A stretch of DNA of 64,000 bases from Pseudomonas sp. RC10 (GTDB lineage Bacteria > Pseudomonadota > Gammaproteobacteria > Pseudomonadales > Pseudomonadaceae): positions 4,836,001-4,900,000 of the forward strand of contig NZ_CP151650.1 of the NCBI RefSeq assembly GCF_038397775.1. Reading direction: 5' to 3'. The notes beneath the pieces were generated by a model. It did not search any database. It saw only the letters and a program-made list of their open reading frames with translations, and was not told where the DNA came from. Below, piece after piece: positions 51,720 to 61,481 of this stretch. The position numbers and the translations under genes were made by a program. Position 1 is the first letter of the stretch, and every line of letters begins with the position of its first letter.

Positions 51720-53288
51720 TCAATGGATCGAGTTACCCGACGCCAGGTGCATGACCCGCTCCTGGGTCGCTTCGGCACGGTCCAGCGTGCCCATCATTTC
51801 GCCTTCGTGCATGACCATGACCCGGTCGCTCATGCCCAGCACTTCCGGCAATTCCGAGGAAATCATGATCACCGCCATGCCTTCGCTGGCCAGCAGGGAA
51901 ATCAGCCGGTAAATCTCGGCCTTGGCGCCGACGTCGATGCCTCGGGTCGGTTCGTCGAGAATCAGCACCCGGGGATTGGTCATCAGCCAGCGCGCAATCA
52001 AGGCTTTTTGCTGATTGCCGCCAGACAGCGTGTCGATGCATTGCTCCAGCGACGGCGTCTTCACGCGCAATTTTTTGCACATGTCTTCGCACAGGGCGCG
52101 CAGCGCTTTCTGGTGCACGAAGCCGTTGCCGACGTAATGCGGCAGCACCGCCATCTCCATGTTTTCCAGCACTGACAGGCACGGAAACAGGCCGCTGAGC
52201 TTGCGATCTTCGGTCAACAGCGCGAAGCCTTTTTCGATGGCGAAGTGCGGATCGGTGACTTTGATCGGCGCGCCGTCCAGCTGAATCTCGCCGCCAGTAC
52301 ATGGCGTAATGCCGAAAATGGTTTCGGCGACGTTGGTACGCCCCGATCCCATCAAACCGGCGATGCCCAGCACTTCACCGGCGTGCAAATCGAAGGACAC
52401 ATCCTTGAACACCCCCTCCAGCGACAGGTTGCGCACGGAGAGCAGTAGCTTGCCAATCGGCGTGTCACGCTCGGGGAACAGCTGGGTCAGTTCGCGCCCT
52501 ACCATCATCGAAATCAGGCTGTCGCCGTCCATGCTGTCGGCGCGCTGCAGGCCGATGTAGGCGCCGTCGCGGAACACGGCCACTTCGTCAGCGATGGCGA
52601 ACACTTCATTCATTTTGTGGGTGATGTAAATGATGCCCTTACCCTGCGCTCGCAGGTCGGCAATGATCGAAAACAGGTGGGCGACTTCTTTCTCGGTGAT
52701 CGCCGACGTCGGTTCGTCCATGATCAAGACGTCAGAGTCGTAGGACACGGCCTTGGCGATCTCGACCATCTGCCGCTCGGCGATGCTCAGGTTGCCCACG
52801 TGCTCTTCCGGGTCGAGGTCGATGCGCAGGCGGTCCAGCAATTCTTGAGTGCAGCGGTGCATGGCGCGGTGATCGACCATGTGAAAACCGTTGAGCTGCT
52901 CGCGGCCGATCCAGATGTTCTCGGCAATGGTCATGTGCGGCATCAGGTTGAGTTCCTGATGGATCATCGCGATGCCCGACTGCAAGGCTGACAGCGGGGT
53001 TTCGAACACCACCGGTTTGCCCCGCAAGCGGATTTCGCCGGTATCCGGCTGGTAGATCCCGGCGATGATTTTCATCAGGGTGGACTTGCCCGCACCGTTC
53101 TCGCCCATCAACGCCAGCACGCTGCCTGGGCGGACGCGCAGTTCCACGTCGTCCAGCGCCACCACGCCCGGAAAGCCTTTGCTGATGTGGGTGATTTCCA
53201 GCAGGTAGGGATGCTCGGCAGCGGTGGCCGCGCGGTCGGCGGTGGCGCTGGCCGGGGCAGCGGTCGAAGCAGTAGCGGAAGCGAACAT
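51720..53288 (-). CDS. Sugar (myo-inositol) ABC importer ATP-binding protein
   Basis: This 522-residue protein has two nucleotide-binding domains, as in RbsA/MglA. The first has Walker [10 protein letters not shown], Walker [11 protein letters not shown] and a degenerate signature (LSIAERQ). The second has a degenerate Walker A (GLMGSGRTN), a normal signature LSGGNQQK and Walker [11 protein letters not shown]. That asymmetry is normal for the family. A 25-residue Ala/Thr/Ser-rich N-terminal extension precedes the first domain. The ATG at 53288 has AGGAGCC at good distance and is preferred to 53312. It powers uptake together with the flanking permease and binding protein. Confidence 0.93.
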   Translation of the reverse strand: MFASATASTAAPASATADRAATAAEHPYLLEITHISKGFPGVVALDDVELRVRPGSVLALMGENGAGKSTLMKIIAGIYQPDTGEIRLRGKPVVFETPLSALQSGIAMIHQELNLMPHMTIAENIWIGREQLNGFHMVDHRAMHRCTQELLDRLRIDLDPEEHVGNLSIAERQMVEIAKAVSYDSDVLIMDEPTSAITEKEVAHLFSIIADLRAQGKGIIYITHKMNEVFAIADEVAVFRDGAYIGLQRADSMDGDSLISMMVGRELTQLFPERDTPIGKLLLSVRNLSLEGVFKDVSFDLHAGEVLGIAGLMGSGRTNVAETIFGITPCTGGEIQLDGAPIKVTDPHFAIEKGFALLTEDRKLSGLFPCLSVLENMEMAVLPHYVGNGFVHQKALRALCEDMCKKLRVKTPSLEQCIDTLSGGNQQKALIARWLMTNPRVLILDEPTRGIDVGAKAEIYRLISLLASEGMAVIMISSELPEVLGMSDRVMVMHEGEMMGTLDRAEATQERVMHLASGNSIH

Positions 53289-53368
53289 GGTCACAGGCTC
53301 CTCAGGCGACATCGGCGCAGAGGGGGATAACCCGCCTCTGCGTCCTGTCCGTCGTCGTGGTGTGGACG

Positions 53369-54298
53369 TTATTTGAACGTGCTGACGTTTTCAGGCGTGA
53401 TTAGCTTGAACGGGATCACGATGGCCTGCTGCGGCAGCGTTTCCTTCTTCGCCAGTTTCACAGCGGCGTCGATGGAGCCTTCGCCCTGCCCTTTGGCGTC
53501 CTGGAACACCGAGATTGACAAGTCGCCCTTTTTGACCGCGTTCAGGCCGTCCGGCGTGCCATCGACACCAGCCACCAGAACGTCGCCCGGTTTCTTGCCA
53601 ACACTTTTCAGGGCCATGGCGGCCCCAATAGCCATTTCGTCGTTATTCGAGACGATCGCATTGAAATCCTTGCCTTGAGTCAACCAGTCATTGGTCAGGG
53701 TCATGCCCTTCTCACGCTGCCAGGCGCCTGTCTGCTCTTGGGCGATCTTGATGTCCGGGTATTTCTTCAGGACTTCTTTCACGCCTTCGGTGCGGTCGCG
53801 GGTCGAGTTGTTGGACAGTTCGCCCAACAGAATCACGATAGAGCCTTTGCCATTCATCTTCTTGGCGAGGTATTCCATCTGCATGCGGCCCGCTTCCTTG
53901 TCATCAGAGGTCACGGAGGCCACACCTGCGGGCAGCTTCGGATCATCCGGGCGGCGATTGACGTAGACCAGCGGAATCCCGGCAGCGGTGGCGGCCTTGG
54001 TGATGCGCGCGGTGGCGGCGGTGTCCACGGGGTTGACGATCAGCGCATCGACTTTTTTGCCGATCAGCTCCTGCACCTGGTCGAGCTGTTTGTTGACGTC
54101 GTTGCGGCCATCGACGAACTGCAGGTCGACGCCGCCCATGTCCTTGGCCTTTTTGCCCATATCTTCGCGCATATAGGTCAGGTAGGTGTCATCGAACTGC
54201 GACATGGCCACGCCAATTTTCAGGTCGGCGGCCAGGGTGGCGCCACTGCTGAGCATCAGGGCCAGTGCCAGGGAGGTAAAACGGGCTTTGGTGTTCAT
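53369..54298 (-). CDS. Periplasmic sugar (myo-inositol) binding protein
   Basis: This 309-residue RbsB/IbpA-type protein has a signal peptide ending in ATLAA and a two-lobed sugar-binding fold ([56 protein letters not shown]). It captures the sugar in the periplasm for the ABC importer. Neighbouring iol genes make myo-inositol the likely ligand. Its leader has AACAACAA directly before a GGAGAAAG ribosome site, and a promoter with an IolR-like site lies 390 bases upstream beyond a small ORF. Confidence 0.92.
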   Translation of the reverse strand: MNTKARFTSLALALMLSSGATLAADLKIGVAMSQFDDTYLTYMREDMGKKAKDMGGVDLQFVDGRNDVNKQLDQVQELIGKKVDALIVNPVDTAATARITKAATAAGIPLVYVNRRPDDPKLPAGVASVTSDDKEAGRMQMEYLAKKMNGKGSIVILLGELSNNSTRDRTEGVKEVLKKYPDIKIAQEQTGAWQREKGMTLTNDWLTQGKDFNAIVSNNDEMAIGAAMALKSVGKKPGDVLVAGVDGTPDGLNAVKKGDLSISVFQDAKGQGEGSIDAAVKLAKKETLPQQAIVIPFKLITPENVSTFK

Positions 54299-54319
54299 GT
54301 ACGGTCTTTCTCCAAATTC

Positions 54320-54327
54320 TTGTTGTT
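54320..54327 (-). promoter_or_regulatory. AAnAAnAA motif before the inositol-binding protein gene
   Basis: AACAACAA, read on the minus strand, lies a few bases 5' of GGAGAAAG. One of the best-matching Hfq/Crc-type sites in the window. Confidence 0.55.
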
Positions 54328-54355
54328 GTATGAATTGGCTAACGACTGCGGGTGT

Positions 54356-54589
54356 TCAGAGCGTGTTTTTTGGGCTGGCAAAATCCGGGCTTGGAAAATG
54401 GGCCACCGACGCACTCGCCGAACCACAGACCATCACGCCGCTGCTTTGAACACAGAGGACGCGGGCGAGGGTTTCAAGGGTTTTGTCGAACGTGATAGCG
54501 GGGGTCAGGCGGGACAGCGCCCGGGAATGGGCAAGCAGCGAACGTGATGCGGAACGGCAGACCTTGACGGCTGATTTGAGCATGTTCAT
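54356..54589 (-). CDS. Possible 77-residue leader protein of the inositol importer transcript
   Basis: The ORF MNMLKSAVKVCRSASRSLL… lies between the predicted importer promoter (54684-54712) and the binding-protein gene, so it would be on the same transcript. Its Shine-Dalgarno is weak (AGGT) and the sequence has no recognised domain: a basic amphipathic start, then Ser/Val/Ala-rich segments. It may be a real small protein, a leader peptide or chance. Confidence 0.3.
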   Translation of the reverse strand: MNMLKSAVKVCRSASRSLLAHSRALSRLTPAITFDKTLETLARVLCVQSSGVMVCGSASASVAHFPSPDFASPKNTL

Positions 54590-54683
54590 CGACGGTACCT
54601 GTCTTCTTGGCTTTCTTGTTTTTGTTTCGTTCGATCAGACGGTGGAAACGGTCTGAACGTCGAGATTCGGCAACCTGGAAATG

Positions 54684-54712
54684 ACTCTATTGGAAAATAA
54701 TTTCTACTTCAA
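54684..54712 (-). promoter_or_regulatory. Putative importer promoter with IolR-like site in the spacer
   Basis: On the minus strand TTGAAG (54707-54712), a 17-base spacer and TAGAGT (54684-54689) form a sigma-70-like promoter. The spacer contains GGAA-AATAAT-TTCT on the plus strand (54692-54705), one base from the GGAA-N6-TTCC motif reported for IolR in other proteobacteria. The DNA here is markedly AT-rich. Confidence 0.45.
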
Positions 54713-54786
54713 CAGATTTTAGAATTTATTTCTATTTTCGTTTTCTACGTGCTCGACGGCTCCTCTGGGTGGGCTGGACAGGACCT

Positions 54787-54877
54787 CTGTAGGAGCGAAT
54801 TCATTCGCGATAGGCACTTTCAACCGACGCATTTTTGTCGTCTGGAATATTTTTCGCGAATGAATTCGCTCCCACAG
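54787..54877. repeat. REP pair (family GGAGCGAATTCATTCGCGA)
   Basis: Inverted REP cores between the importer promoter and the IolW-like gene. It fills most of the gap there. Confidence 0.92.
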
Positions 54878-54898
54878 TCTTGAACCGAGGTATACCCA

Positions 54899-55918
54899 TT
54901 AAAAGATGATAACTCGCCCTTCCAGCGCGCTGATTCTGGCGGCATCCAGCACCTTGGCCGACGCCACCGCATCCCGCGCATCCACCGGGTTTCGTCCCTG
55001 GTTCATCACCGCATCCTGCAATTGTCGGTAGAACTCGGGCCAACTGCCCCGCTCCGACGGCACCCGCTCGCGGTGTTCGCCCTGTTCGAACCAGCCCCAT
55101 CGACGATGTTCTTCAACGCCCCAGCGTTCGCCCTCGGATTTGGGTGACAACCCGGCCAGCGCTGCCGCTTCCTGGCCGTCGAGGCCTTCAACGGTATAGC
55201 AGCCCTGGGAGCCATTGACCCGAAAGCGTGGGCCTTGAGCGTTTTGCAGGCAGTTGCCCCACAGGTGCGAGGTCACGCCGCTCTCATGAATCAGCGAAAC
55301 GAAAAAGCCGTGATCGACCTTCTGCTCGGGCGTGGCGAATTCCAGTTCGGCGTACACCCGCTTCACCGGGCCGAACAACAGCAGCGCCTGATCCACCAGA
55401 TGGCTGCCTAAATCGCGCAGAATCCCGCCGCCACTTTCCTTGCCCACTGACGACGGCGAATAACGTTCGACGCGGGATTCGAACCGGGTGATCTCGCCGA
55501 GCACCCCCTGATCGATCAGCTTGCGTACGGTGAGAAAGTCCGAATCCCAACGACGGTTCTGGTACACGCCCAGCAACACGCCACGGCGCTCGGCGGCGTC
55601 CACCAGTTCCTGGGCGTCTTTGGCACTGGGGGCGAAGGGTTTGTCGCTGACCACGGGAATGCCGAGTTCGATGGCTTCCAGAATCAATGCACGGCGGGAC
55701 GCCAGCGGCGTGGAGATCACCACGGCATCGACACCCGAAGCGACCAGATCGGCCAACGTGTCGAAGGCCGGGACCTTGGGGTAATCCTGGGTCAGCTCCT
55801 GGCGACGCTCGGGGGAACGCGTCACCACCCCCGCAAAGCTCGCGCCGGGCAGGCTGGCCAGCAGCGGCGCGTGAAAGAAGCGGCCGCCTTTGCCGTAGCC
55901 GATGAGTCCGATTTTCAT
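54899..55918 (-). CDS. Gfo/Idh/MocA oxidoreductase, scyllo-inositol dehydrogenase-like (IolW/YdgJ type)
   Basis: This 339-residue NAD(P)-dependent enzyme has the dinucleotide loop IGLIGYGKGGRFFHAPLL and the catalytic VVSDKPF. It also has the QNRRWDSDFLTVRKL and ESRVERYSP segments that mark the YdgJ/IolW subgroup rather than canonical IolG. IolW-type enzymes interconvert scyllo-inositol and scyllo-inosose. Its position among iol genes fits an inositol-isomer role. The ATG at 55918 is chosen over an upstream frame that includes a REP. Substrate and cofactor are inferred. Confidence 0.85.
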   Translation of the reverse strand: MKIGLIGYGKGGRFFHAPLLASLPGASFAGVVTRSPERRQELTQDYPKVPAFDTLADLVASGVDAVVISTPLASRRALILEAIELGIPVVSDKPFAPSAKDAQELVDAAERRGVLLGVYQNRRWDSDFLTVRKLIDQGVLGEITRFESRVERYSPSSVGKESGGGILRDLGSHLVDQALLLFGPVKRVYAELEFATPEQKVDHGFFVSLIHESGVTSHLWGNCLQNAQGPRFRVNGSQGCYTVEGLDGQEAAALAGLSPKSEGERWGVEEHRRWGWFEQGEHRERVPSERGSWPEFYRQLQDAVMNQGRNPVDARDAVASAKVLDAARISALEGRVIIF

Positions 55919-55946
55919 ACGCAGTCCTCTGTCCGTATACGCTCTA

Positions 55947-56037
55947 CTGTAGGAGTGAGCTTGCTCGCGATGGCCTGAGACCAGCCACCTCAGCGGTGCC
56001 TGAAAGAGCGCAATCGCGAGCAAGCTCACTCCTACAG
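55947..56037. repeat. REP pair (family GGAGTGAGCTTGCTCGCGA)
   Basis: Inverted REP cores between iolD and the IolW-like gene, inside the presumed iol transcript. Confidence 0.92.
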
Positions 56038-56051
56038 GTCATGCGGCAGCT

Positions 56052-57983
56052 TCAATATTTCCGGGCTTTGGCCAGCATCGCTTTCTGCCGTTCATACGCC
56101 TCGGCAGTGGTGCCGGTGGTCGACACTTCCGCCACGCCCACGCGCCACCACGACAGGTAGCCGTGGATCATGGTTTTCGGCAGGACCTTGATGTCGATCA
56201 GCGTCGAAACGGTCTGCTGGCGCGCATCCGCCAGCGCCGCTTCCAGTTCTTCGATCGTCTTCACCTTGTACGTCTTGCAGCCATAGGCCGCCGCGCTCAT
56301 GGCAAAATCCACCGGGACGAAATCGCCGTCCAGCAAGCCGGTTTCAGGGTTACGGTAGCGGAATTCGGTGCCGAAGCTGCCCATGCCGTTGCCCATTTGC
56401 AGGTTGTTGATGCAACCAAAGGCCATGTTGTCGAGCAGGACCACGTTGATCTTGCGCCGCTCCTGAATCGAGGTCGCCAGCTCCGAGTGCAGCATCATGT
56501 ACGAGCCGTCGCCGACCAGCGCATACACCTCACGCTCAGGCGCCGCCATCTTCGCGCCCAAGGCAGCGTTCACTTCGTAGCCCATGCACGAATAGCCGTA
56601 TTCCACGTGATAGCTGTCCACGCTGGTGCTGCGCCAGGCCCGCTGCAGATCACCCGGCAGACTGCCCGCCGCCGCGACGATGACCGCGTCTTGCGGCAAC
56701 TGCTGATTGAGCACGCCGAGCACCCGGCTTTGGGTCAGGCACGAGCCAGTCATTTCGATGAAATCCCGCAGCACTTGCGGGTCTAGATGCCCGGCGACTT
56801 CCGGCTCGAAATCCGCGGTCTGGTAGTCGACGGCGTACAGCCGATCCACTTCCGCATCCAGCGCCGCCCGAGCCTCGCGCGGTGCATCGCCCCATTGCGA
56901 GCGGTAGTCGCCAAGCCCTGCGGTCAGTGCCTGCAACGCCAGTTGCGCGTCGGCCAGCACCTGCACGCCGTCGAGTTTCTGCACGTCGAAGGCGCCAACG
57001 TTGAGGTTGAGGAACTGCACGTTCGGGTTCTGGAACAGCGATTTGGAGCTGGTGGTGAAGTCGCTATAGCGCGTGCCGACGCCGATGATCAGGTCTGCTT
57101 CGTTGGCCAGGGTGTTGGCCGCCAGTGAACCGGTCTCGCCGATGCCGCCCATGTTCAGCGGGTGCGCGGAGACGATGGCGCTCTTGCCCGCCTGGGTTTC
57201 GCTGAAGGGAATGTCGAAACGTTCGGCGAAGGCTTGCAATTCTGCCGCCGCGCCGGAATAACGCACGCCACCGCCACAGATCAGCAGCGGTTTGCTTTTG
57301 CCCTTGAGCAGCGTCAACGCGTCGTTGAGCATGGCCTGCGTCGGCGGGCGACGGTCGATGCGGTGCACGCGTTTTTGCAGGAAGGAATCGGGGTAATCGT
57401 AGGCCTCGCCTTGCACGTCTTGCGGCAAGGCCAGGGTGACCGCGCCGGTTTCTGCGGGATCAGTGAGTACGCGCATGGCGTTCAGCGCGGCACTCATCAG
57501 TTGTTCGGGGCGGTTGCTGCGGTCCCAGTATTTGCTCACGGCCTTGAAGGCGTCGTTGGTGCTGATGCTGAGGTCGTGGAATTGCTCGATCTGTTGCAGC
57601 ACCGGGTCGGGTTGGCGGCTGGCGTACACGTCGCCCGGCAGCAGCAACAATGGGATGCGGTTGGCCGACGCAGTGGCGGCGGCGGTGATCATGTTCGCTG
57701 CGCCCGGACCGACCGATGAGGTGCAGGCGTATATCTTGCGGCGAAGGTGTTGTTTGGCGAAGCCCATGGCGGCGTGGCACATGCCCTGTTCGTTGCGGCC
57801 TTGGTGCACGATCAAATCGCCGCTGTCCTGTTCCAGCGCCTGGCCCAGGCCCAGGACGTTGCCGTGGCCGAAAATGGTGAACACCCCGGCGACGAATTTG
57901 CTCTGCACGCCGTCGACTTCGACGTACTGGTTATCGAGAAACTTCACCAGGGCCTGGGCCATGGTCAAACGTGTCGTGGTCAT
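56052..57983 (-). CDS. iolD: 3D-(3,5/4)-trihydroxycyclohexane-1,2-dione hydrolase
   Basis: This 643-residue thiamine diphosphate enzyme opens the ring of 3D-trihydroxycyclohexane-1,2-dione to 5-deoxyglucuronate in inositol breakdown. It starts [19 protein letters not shown] as other IolD proteins do. The ThDP-binding motif begins at GDGSYMML and ends at FGCINNL. The three-domain layout and length are normal. The leader before the ATG at 57983 contains AATAAAAACAA just 5' of AAGGTGC, a strong Hfq/Crc-type site. It is separated from iolA by a REP pair. Confidence 0.96.
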   Translation of the reverse strand: MTTTRLTMAQALVKFLDNQYVEVDGVQSKFVAGVFTIFGHGNVLGLGQALEQDSGDLIVHQGRNEQGMCHAAMGFAKQHLRRKIYACTSSVGPGAANMITAAATASANRIPLLLLPGDVYASRQPDPVLQQIEQFHDLSISTNDAFKAVSKYWDRSNRPEQLMSAALNAMRVLTDPAETGAVTLALPQDVQGEAYDYPDSFLQKRVHRIDRRPPTQAMLNDALTLLKGKSKPLLICGGGVRYSGAAAELQAFAERFDIPFSETQAGKSAIVSAHPLNMGGIGETGSLAANTLANEADLIIGVGTRYSDFTTSSKSLFQNPNVQFLNLNVGAFDVQKLDGVQVLADAQLALQALTAGLGDYRSQWGDAPREARAALDAEVDRLYAVDYQTADFEPEVAGHLDPQVLRDFIEMTGSCLTQSRVLGVLNQQLPQDAVIVAAAGSLPGDLQRAWRSTSVDSYHVEYGYSCMGYEVNAALGAKMAAPEREVYALVGDGSYMMLHSELATSIQERRKINVVLLDNMAFGCINNLQMGNGMGSFGTEFRYRNPETGLLDGDFVPVDFAMSAAAYGCKTYKVKTIEELEAALADARQQTVSTLIDIKVLPKTMIHGYLSWWRVGVAEVSTTGTTAEAYERQKAMLAKARKY

Positions 57984-57992
57984 GCTTGCACC

Positions 57993-58003
57993 TTGTTTTT
58001 ATT
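57993..58003 (-). promoter_or_regulatory. Overlapping AAnAAnAA motifs before iolD
   Basis: AATAAAAACAA on the minus strand holds two overlapping AAnAAnAA matches, immediately followed by the GGTGC ribosome-site region of iolD. Confidence 0.55.
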
Positions 58004-58030
58004 GGAGGTGTCTCGAATCAAGGGGGTTTT

Positions 58031-58122
58031 CTGTGGGAGCGAATTCATTCGCGATGCGACAGGTCAGCCGATGTAGGTGTCTCGGATGTACCGGCCTCTC
58101 GCGAATGAATTCGCTCCCACAG
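58031..58122. repeat. REP pair (family GGAGCGAATTCATTCGCGA)
   Basis: Inverted REP cores between iolA and iolD. Such hairpins inside operons often change mRNA stability. Confidence 0.92.
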
Positions 58123-58151
58123 TTGATCGCATTCCAGCAGGCGAAAAGCGC

Positions 58152-59651
58152 TTACTTCGCCGTCGGCATGCTGAATTCCGCCCCTTTGGCGATGCTGTCC
58201 GGCCAGCGTTGCATCACGCTTTTGTAGCGGCTGTAGAAACGCAGCCCTTCTTCGCCGTAGGCGTGGTGATCGCCGAACAGCGAGCGTTTCCAGCCGCCGA
58301 ACGAATGCCAGGCCATCGGCACCGGAATCGGCACGTTGATGCCGACCATGCCGACTTTGATGTTGCGCGCAAACGCACGGGCGATGCCGCCGTCGCTGGT
58401 GAAGCACGACACACCGTTGCCGAATTCGTGGGCGTTGATCAGCTCGACCGCCGACGCGAAATCCGGCACGTGCACGATGCCCAGCACCGGGCCGAAAATC
58501 TCTTCCTTATAGATAGTCATCTCGGGGGTGACGTGGTCGAACAGCGTGGCGCCGACGAAGAAGCCGTTCTCGGCCCCCGGCACCTTGAAGCCGCGACCAT
58601 CGACGATCAGTTTCGCGCCTTCTTTTACGCCCTGATCGATGAAGCCTTCGACCTTGGCTTTGTGCACCGCCGTCACCAGCGGGCCCATGTCGGAATCGCC
58701 GTTGATGCCGTTGCCGACTTTCAGCGAATCGATGCGCGGCAGCAGTTTGTCGATGAGTTTCTGGCCCACGTCGCCCACCACCACGGCCACGGAAATCGCC
58801 ATGCAGCGCTCGCCGGCCGAGCCGTACGCGGCGCCGATCAAAGCGTCCGCGGCCTGGTCCAGATCGGCATCAGGCATGACGATCATGTGGTTCTTCGCCC
58901 CGCCCAATGCCTGAACGCGCTTGCCATGGGCAGTGCCTTGCTGATGGATGTATTCGGCAATCGGGGTCGAGCCGACGAAGGAAATCGCTTCGATGCCCTT
59001 GTGTTGCAGCAGCGCGTCGACCGCCACTTTGTCACCCTGCACGACGTTGAACACGCCATCCGGCAGACCGGCTTCTTTCAGCAGCCGGGCCATCAACAGC
59101 GAGGCAGACGGGTCGCGCTCAGACGGCTTGAGGATGAAGCAGTTGCCGGTGACCAGCGCCATGGGAATCATCCACAGCGGCACCATGACCGGGAAGTTGA
59201 ACGGCGTGACGCCCGCGCACACGCCCAGCGGCTGGCGCAGGTTCCAGTTGTCGATACCGCCGCCAATATTGTCGCTGTAATCGCTTTTCAGCAGGGTCGG
59301 CGCGCCACAGGCGAATTCAACGATCTCGATGCCGCGCACGACCTCACCCTTGGCGTCGGAAAACACCTTGCCGTGTTCGCGGGTGATGATCGCCGCCAAC
59401 TCGTCGTGGTGCTGATCGAGCAATTCCTTGAACTTGAACATCACCCGCGCGCGACGCAGCGACGACTGATCGGCCCACGCCGGGAATGCGGCTTGAGCGG
59501 CAGCCACGGCCTCGTCGACGGTTTTCAGTTCCGCCAGCGCGACACGGGCCTGCACGTCGCCGGTGGCCGGGTTGAACACATCGCTGAAACGCTCGCTGGC
59601 GTCCTGCACCTGGCCATTGATGTAGTGGCCAATAATCGGGGCGTTGCTCAT
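58152..59651 (-). CDS. iolA: (Methyl)malonate-semialdehyde dehydrogenase, CoA-acylating
   Basis: This 499-residue aldehyde dehydrogenase of the MmsA/IolA group converts malonate semialdehyde and CoA to acetyl-CoA and CO2, the last step of inositol catabolism. It has the catalytic Cys in [14 protein letters not shown] and the [11 protein letters not shown] cofactor region typical of the CoA-acylating group. The start [13 protein letters not shown] is preceded by GAGGAAC. A paralogue (mmsA) for valine breakdown usually exists elsewhere in Pseudomonas genomes. Context here supports the iol role. Confidence 0.95.
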   Translation of the reverse strand: MSNAPIIGHYINGQVQDASERFSDVFNPATGDVQARVALAELKTVDEAVAAAQAAFPAWADQSSLRRARVMFKFKELLDQHHDELAAIITREHGKVFSDAKGEVVRGIEIVEFACGAPTLLKSDYSDNIGGGIDNWNLRQPLGVCAGVTPFNFPVMVPLWMIPMALVTGNCFILKPSERDPSASLLMARLLKEAGLPDGVFNVVQGDKVAVDALLQHKGIEAISFVGSTPIAEYIHQQGTAHGKRVQALGGAKNHMIVMPDADLDQAADALIGAAYGSAGERCMAISVAVVVGDVGQKLIDKLLPRIDSLKVGNGINGDSDMGPLVTAVHKAKVEGFIDQGVKEGAKLIVDGRGFKVPGAENGFFVGATLFDHVTPEMTIYKEEIFGPVLGIVHVPDFASAVELINAHEFGNGVSCFTSDGGIARAFARNIKVGMVGINVPIPVPMAWHSFGGWKRSLFGDHHAYGEEGLRFYSRYKSVMQRWPDSIAKGAEFSMPTAK

Positions 59652-59678
59652 TGCCTGTTCCTCAAAAAATGGGGTGAC

Positions 59679-60488
59679 TTACAAATCGATCAGCCACTGA
59701 TGCTGCGGATCGTTGTGGAATTGCCAGGCGCGTTTCGGCCCGGCCATCACGTTCAAATAATAAGACTCATAACCATACGGCACACTCACCGGGTGGTAAC
59801 CCTTGGGCACGGTCACCAGGTCGTTGTTCTCCACCGCCATGGCCTGATCGATGCTGCGGTCGTCGGTGTAGACCCGCTGAAACACAAACCCCTGAGGCGG
59901 GTTGATCTGGTGGTAATAGGTTTCTTCGAGGAAGCTCTCGTGGGGCAGATCGTCCTTGTCGTGCTTGTGCGGCGGGTAGCTGGACGAGTGACCGGACGGC
60001 GTGCGCACTTCTACCACCAACAGCGAATGAGCCGGTTCGGTGTCCGGGAGGATGTCGCAGATGTACCGCGTGTTGGCTGCCTTGCCGCGCACGCTGCGTT
60101 TCATGCTGTCGGGTTTGATCAGCCGCGCTGGCAGGCCTTTCGACGCGTCGCCGGGCGCCGCACAGACCGCAATTTGCACCGCACTCAGGGCGGTGACCTG
60201 CGCCTGACTGTAGGGCGGCAGATAGACCGCGAACGGCGATTTGTCTTCGAAGACCGACTGCCGGTCGCCTAGGTTTTCCCAGTGAAAGGCCCCCTGCGCT
60301 GGCGCTTCGCCGCAAACACTGACCCGACCACTGAGGAGCACTAGGCACAGCTCCTTGTCGCTGGAGATGACCGGCAGGCGTTCGCCGACCGTCAGCCGAT
60401 AGGCCGCGAAACCGACGTATTCGAGCACGCCCTCGCCCAACGCCACGACGTCGCGGCCTTCGGCTTTGCTTTTAACCAGAAGATTCAT
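59679..60488 (-). CDS. iolB: 5-deoxy-glucuronate isomerase
   Basis: This 269-residue bicupin isomerises 5-deoxy-D-glucuronate to 5-dehydro-2-deoxy-gluconate. Metal-site segments include SSSYPPHKHDKDDLP and EETYYHQINPPQGF, with later KGYHPVSVPYGYESYYLNVM, quoted in part. The ATG at 60488 lies two bases after the iolE stop. AGGAGCC precedes it, and it is preferred to the GTG two codons earlier. Order iolC-E-B-A-D on one strand. Confidence 0.95.
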   Translation of the reverse strand: MNLLVKSKAEGRDVVALGEGVLEYVGFAAYRLTVGERLPVISSDKELCLVLLSGRVSVCGEAPAQGAFHWENLGDRQSVFEDKSPFAVYLPPYSQAQVTALSAVQIAVCAAPGDASKGLPARLIKPDSMKRSVRGKAANTRYICDILPDTEPAHSLLVVEVRTPSGHSSSYPPHKHDKDDLPHESFLEETYYHQINPPQGFVFQRVYTDDRSIDQAMAVENNDLVTVPKGYHPVSVPYGYESYYLNVMAGPKRAWQFHNDPQHQWLIDL

Positions 60489-60490
60489 GT

Positions 60491-61426
60491 TCACAGGCTC
60501 CTGTGTGAAGGCTGATGTAAACCGACGTGGCGTTCTTGCGCAGCGGCCAGCAGGTGGCGCAGCGTGTCATAGCCTTTCTTCGCGTACACGTAACTCGGCG
60601 CCACCGCCGGGTCCTGCTCGGCTTCGACTACCAGCCAGCCTTCGTAGCGGGCGTCGATCAGTACGTCGAGCAGTGCGGCAAAATCGATGTCGCCATCCCC
60701 GGGCACAGTGAAAGTGCCGTTAACGATGCAGTCCGGAAAGCTCCACAGGTTGTTGCGCGCCAGTTGCACCACCGGTTTGCGCACGTCCTTGAAGTGCACG
60801 TGGCAGACCCGATCGATGTGCTTGCGCAGCACCTGCAATGGCTCGCCGCCGCCCATGTAGCAATGCCCCGAATCGAACAGCAGGCCGACTTCGCTGCCTG
60901 TCAACGCCATCAACTTATCGATGTCGTCAGGGGATTCGACGTAAGCCCCCATGTGGTGGTGATAGGCCAGACGCACACCCTGGGACAGGGTAAAGCGCGC
61001 CAGCTCGGTGAGTTTGTCAGCGTATTCCTGCCAGGCGCTGTCGCTGTGAAAACGCGGACGCTCGACCAGACGAATGCGCGAACCCTGAATCGAGTCGGCG
61101 ACTTCGCCGTACACCAGCACCTTGGCGCCGTTGTGTTTCAGCAGCTCGACGTGACCCGCGATAGCTTCGATTTCTTCGGCCACCGAGCGGCTGGCCAGAC
61201 GGCTGGAATACCAGCCCGAGACCAGCGCCAAGTCATAGGGTTTGAGCACGTCGGCGACGCCTTGGGCGTCCTTGGGAAACTTGCCGTTGAGTTCGAAGCC
61301 TTCGTAGCCGATCTCCTTGCCTTCGCTGAGCGCGGTGGTCAGCGGGGTTTCGCCGCCCAGTGCGGGCAGGTCGTCGTTGCTCCAGGAAATCGGGTTGATG
61401 CCAATTCGGATTGCGGAAGCGGGCAT
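60491..61426 (-). CDS. iolE: Inosose dehydratase
   Basis: This 311-residue AP-endonuclease-2-fold enzyme dehydrates 2-keto-myo-inositol (scyllo-inosose) to the diketone used by IolD. It begins IRIGINPISWSNDDLPALGG, the hallmark of IolE. It carries metal-ligand stretches FDSGHCYMGGGEP and HVHFKDVRKP. The ATG at 61426 is preceded by AAAGGTGC, and AACAATAA/AAAAACAA motifs lie right before it, so Hfq-Crc control is likely. The in-frame upstream start at 61510 overlaps the iolC end and is rejected. Confidence 0.95.
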   Translation of the reverse strand: MPASAIRIGINPISWSNDDLPALGGETPLTTALSEGKEIGYEGFELNGKFPKDAQGVADVLKPYDLALVSGWYSSRLASRSVAEEIEAIAGHVELLKHNGAKVLVYGEVADSIQGSRIRLVERPRFHSDSAWQEYADKLTELARFTLSQGVRLAYHHHMGAYVESPDDIDKLMALTGSEVGLLFDSGHCYMGGGEPLQVLRKHIDRVCHVHFKDVRKPVVQLARNNLWSFPDCIVNGTFTVPGDGDIDFAALLDVLIDARYEGWLVVEAEQDPAVAPSYVYAKKGYDTLRHLLAAAQERHVGLHQPSHRSL

Positions 61427-61436
61427 GGCTGCACCT

Positions 61437-61447
61437 TTATTGTTTTT
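61437..61447 (-). promoter_or_regulatory. Overlapping AAnAAnAA motifs before iolE
   Basis: AAAAACAATAA on the minus strand contains AAAAACAA and AACAATAA and directly abuts AGGTGC, the iolE ribosome site. Confidence 0.55.
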
Positions 61448-61481
61448 GTCGCCTTGAAAAGTGTTCACAGCGTTGATCGAC

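Noticed and set aside
58077..60272. Plus-strand ORF of 731 codons opposite iolA and iolB
   Set aside because: Antisense shadow of two well-recognised genes; its translation is Arg/His/Gln-rich and matches no family.
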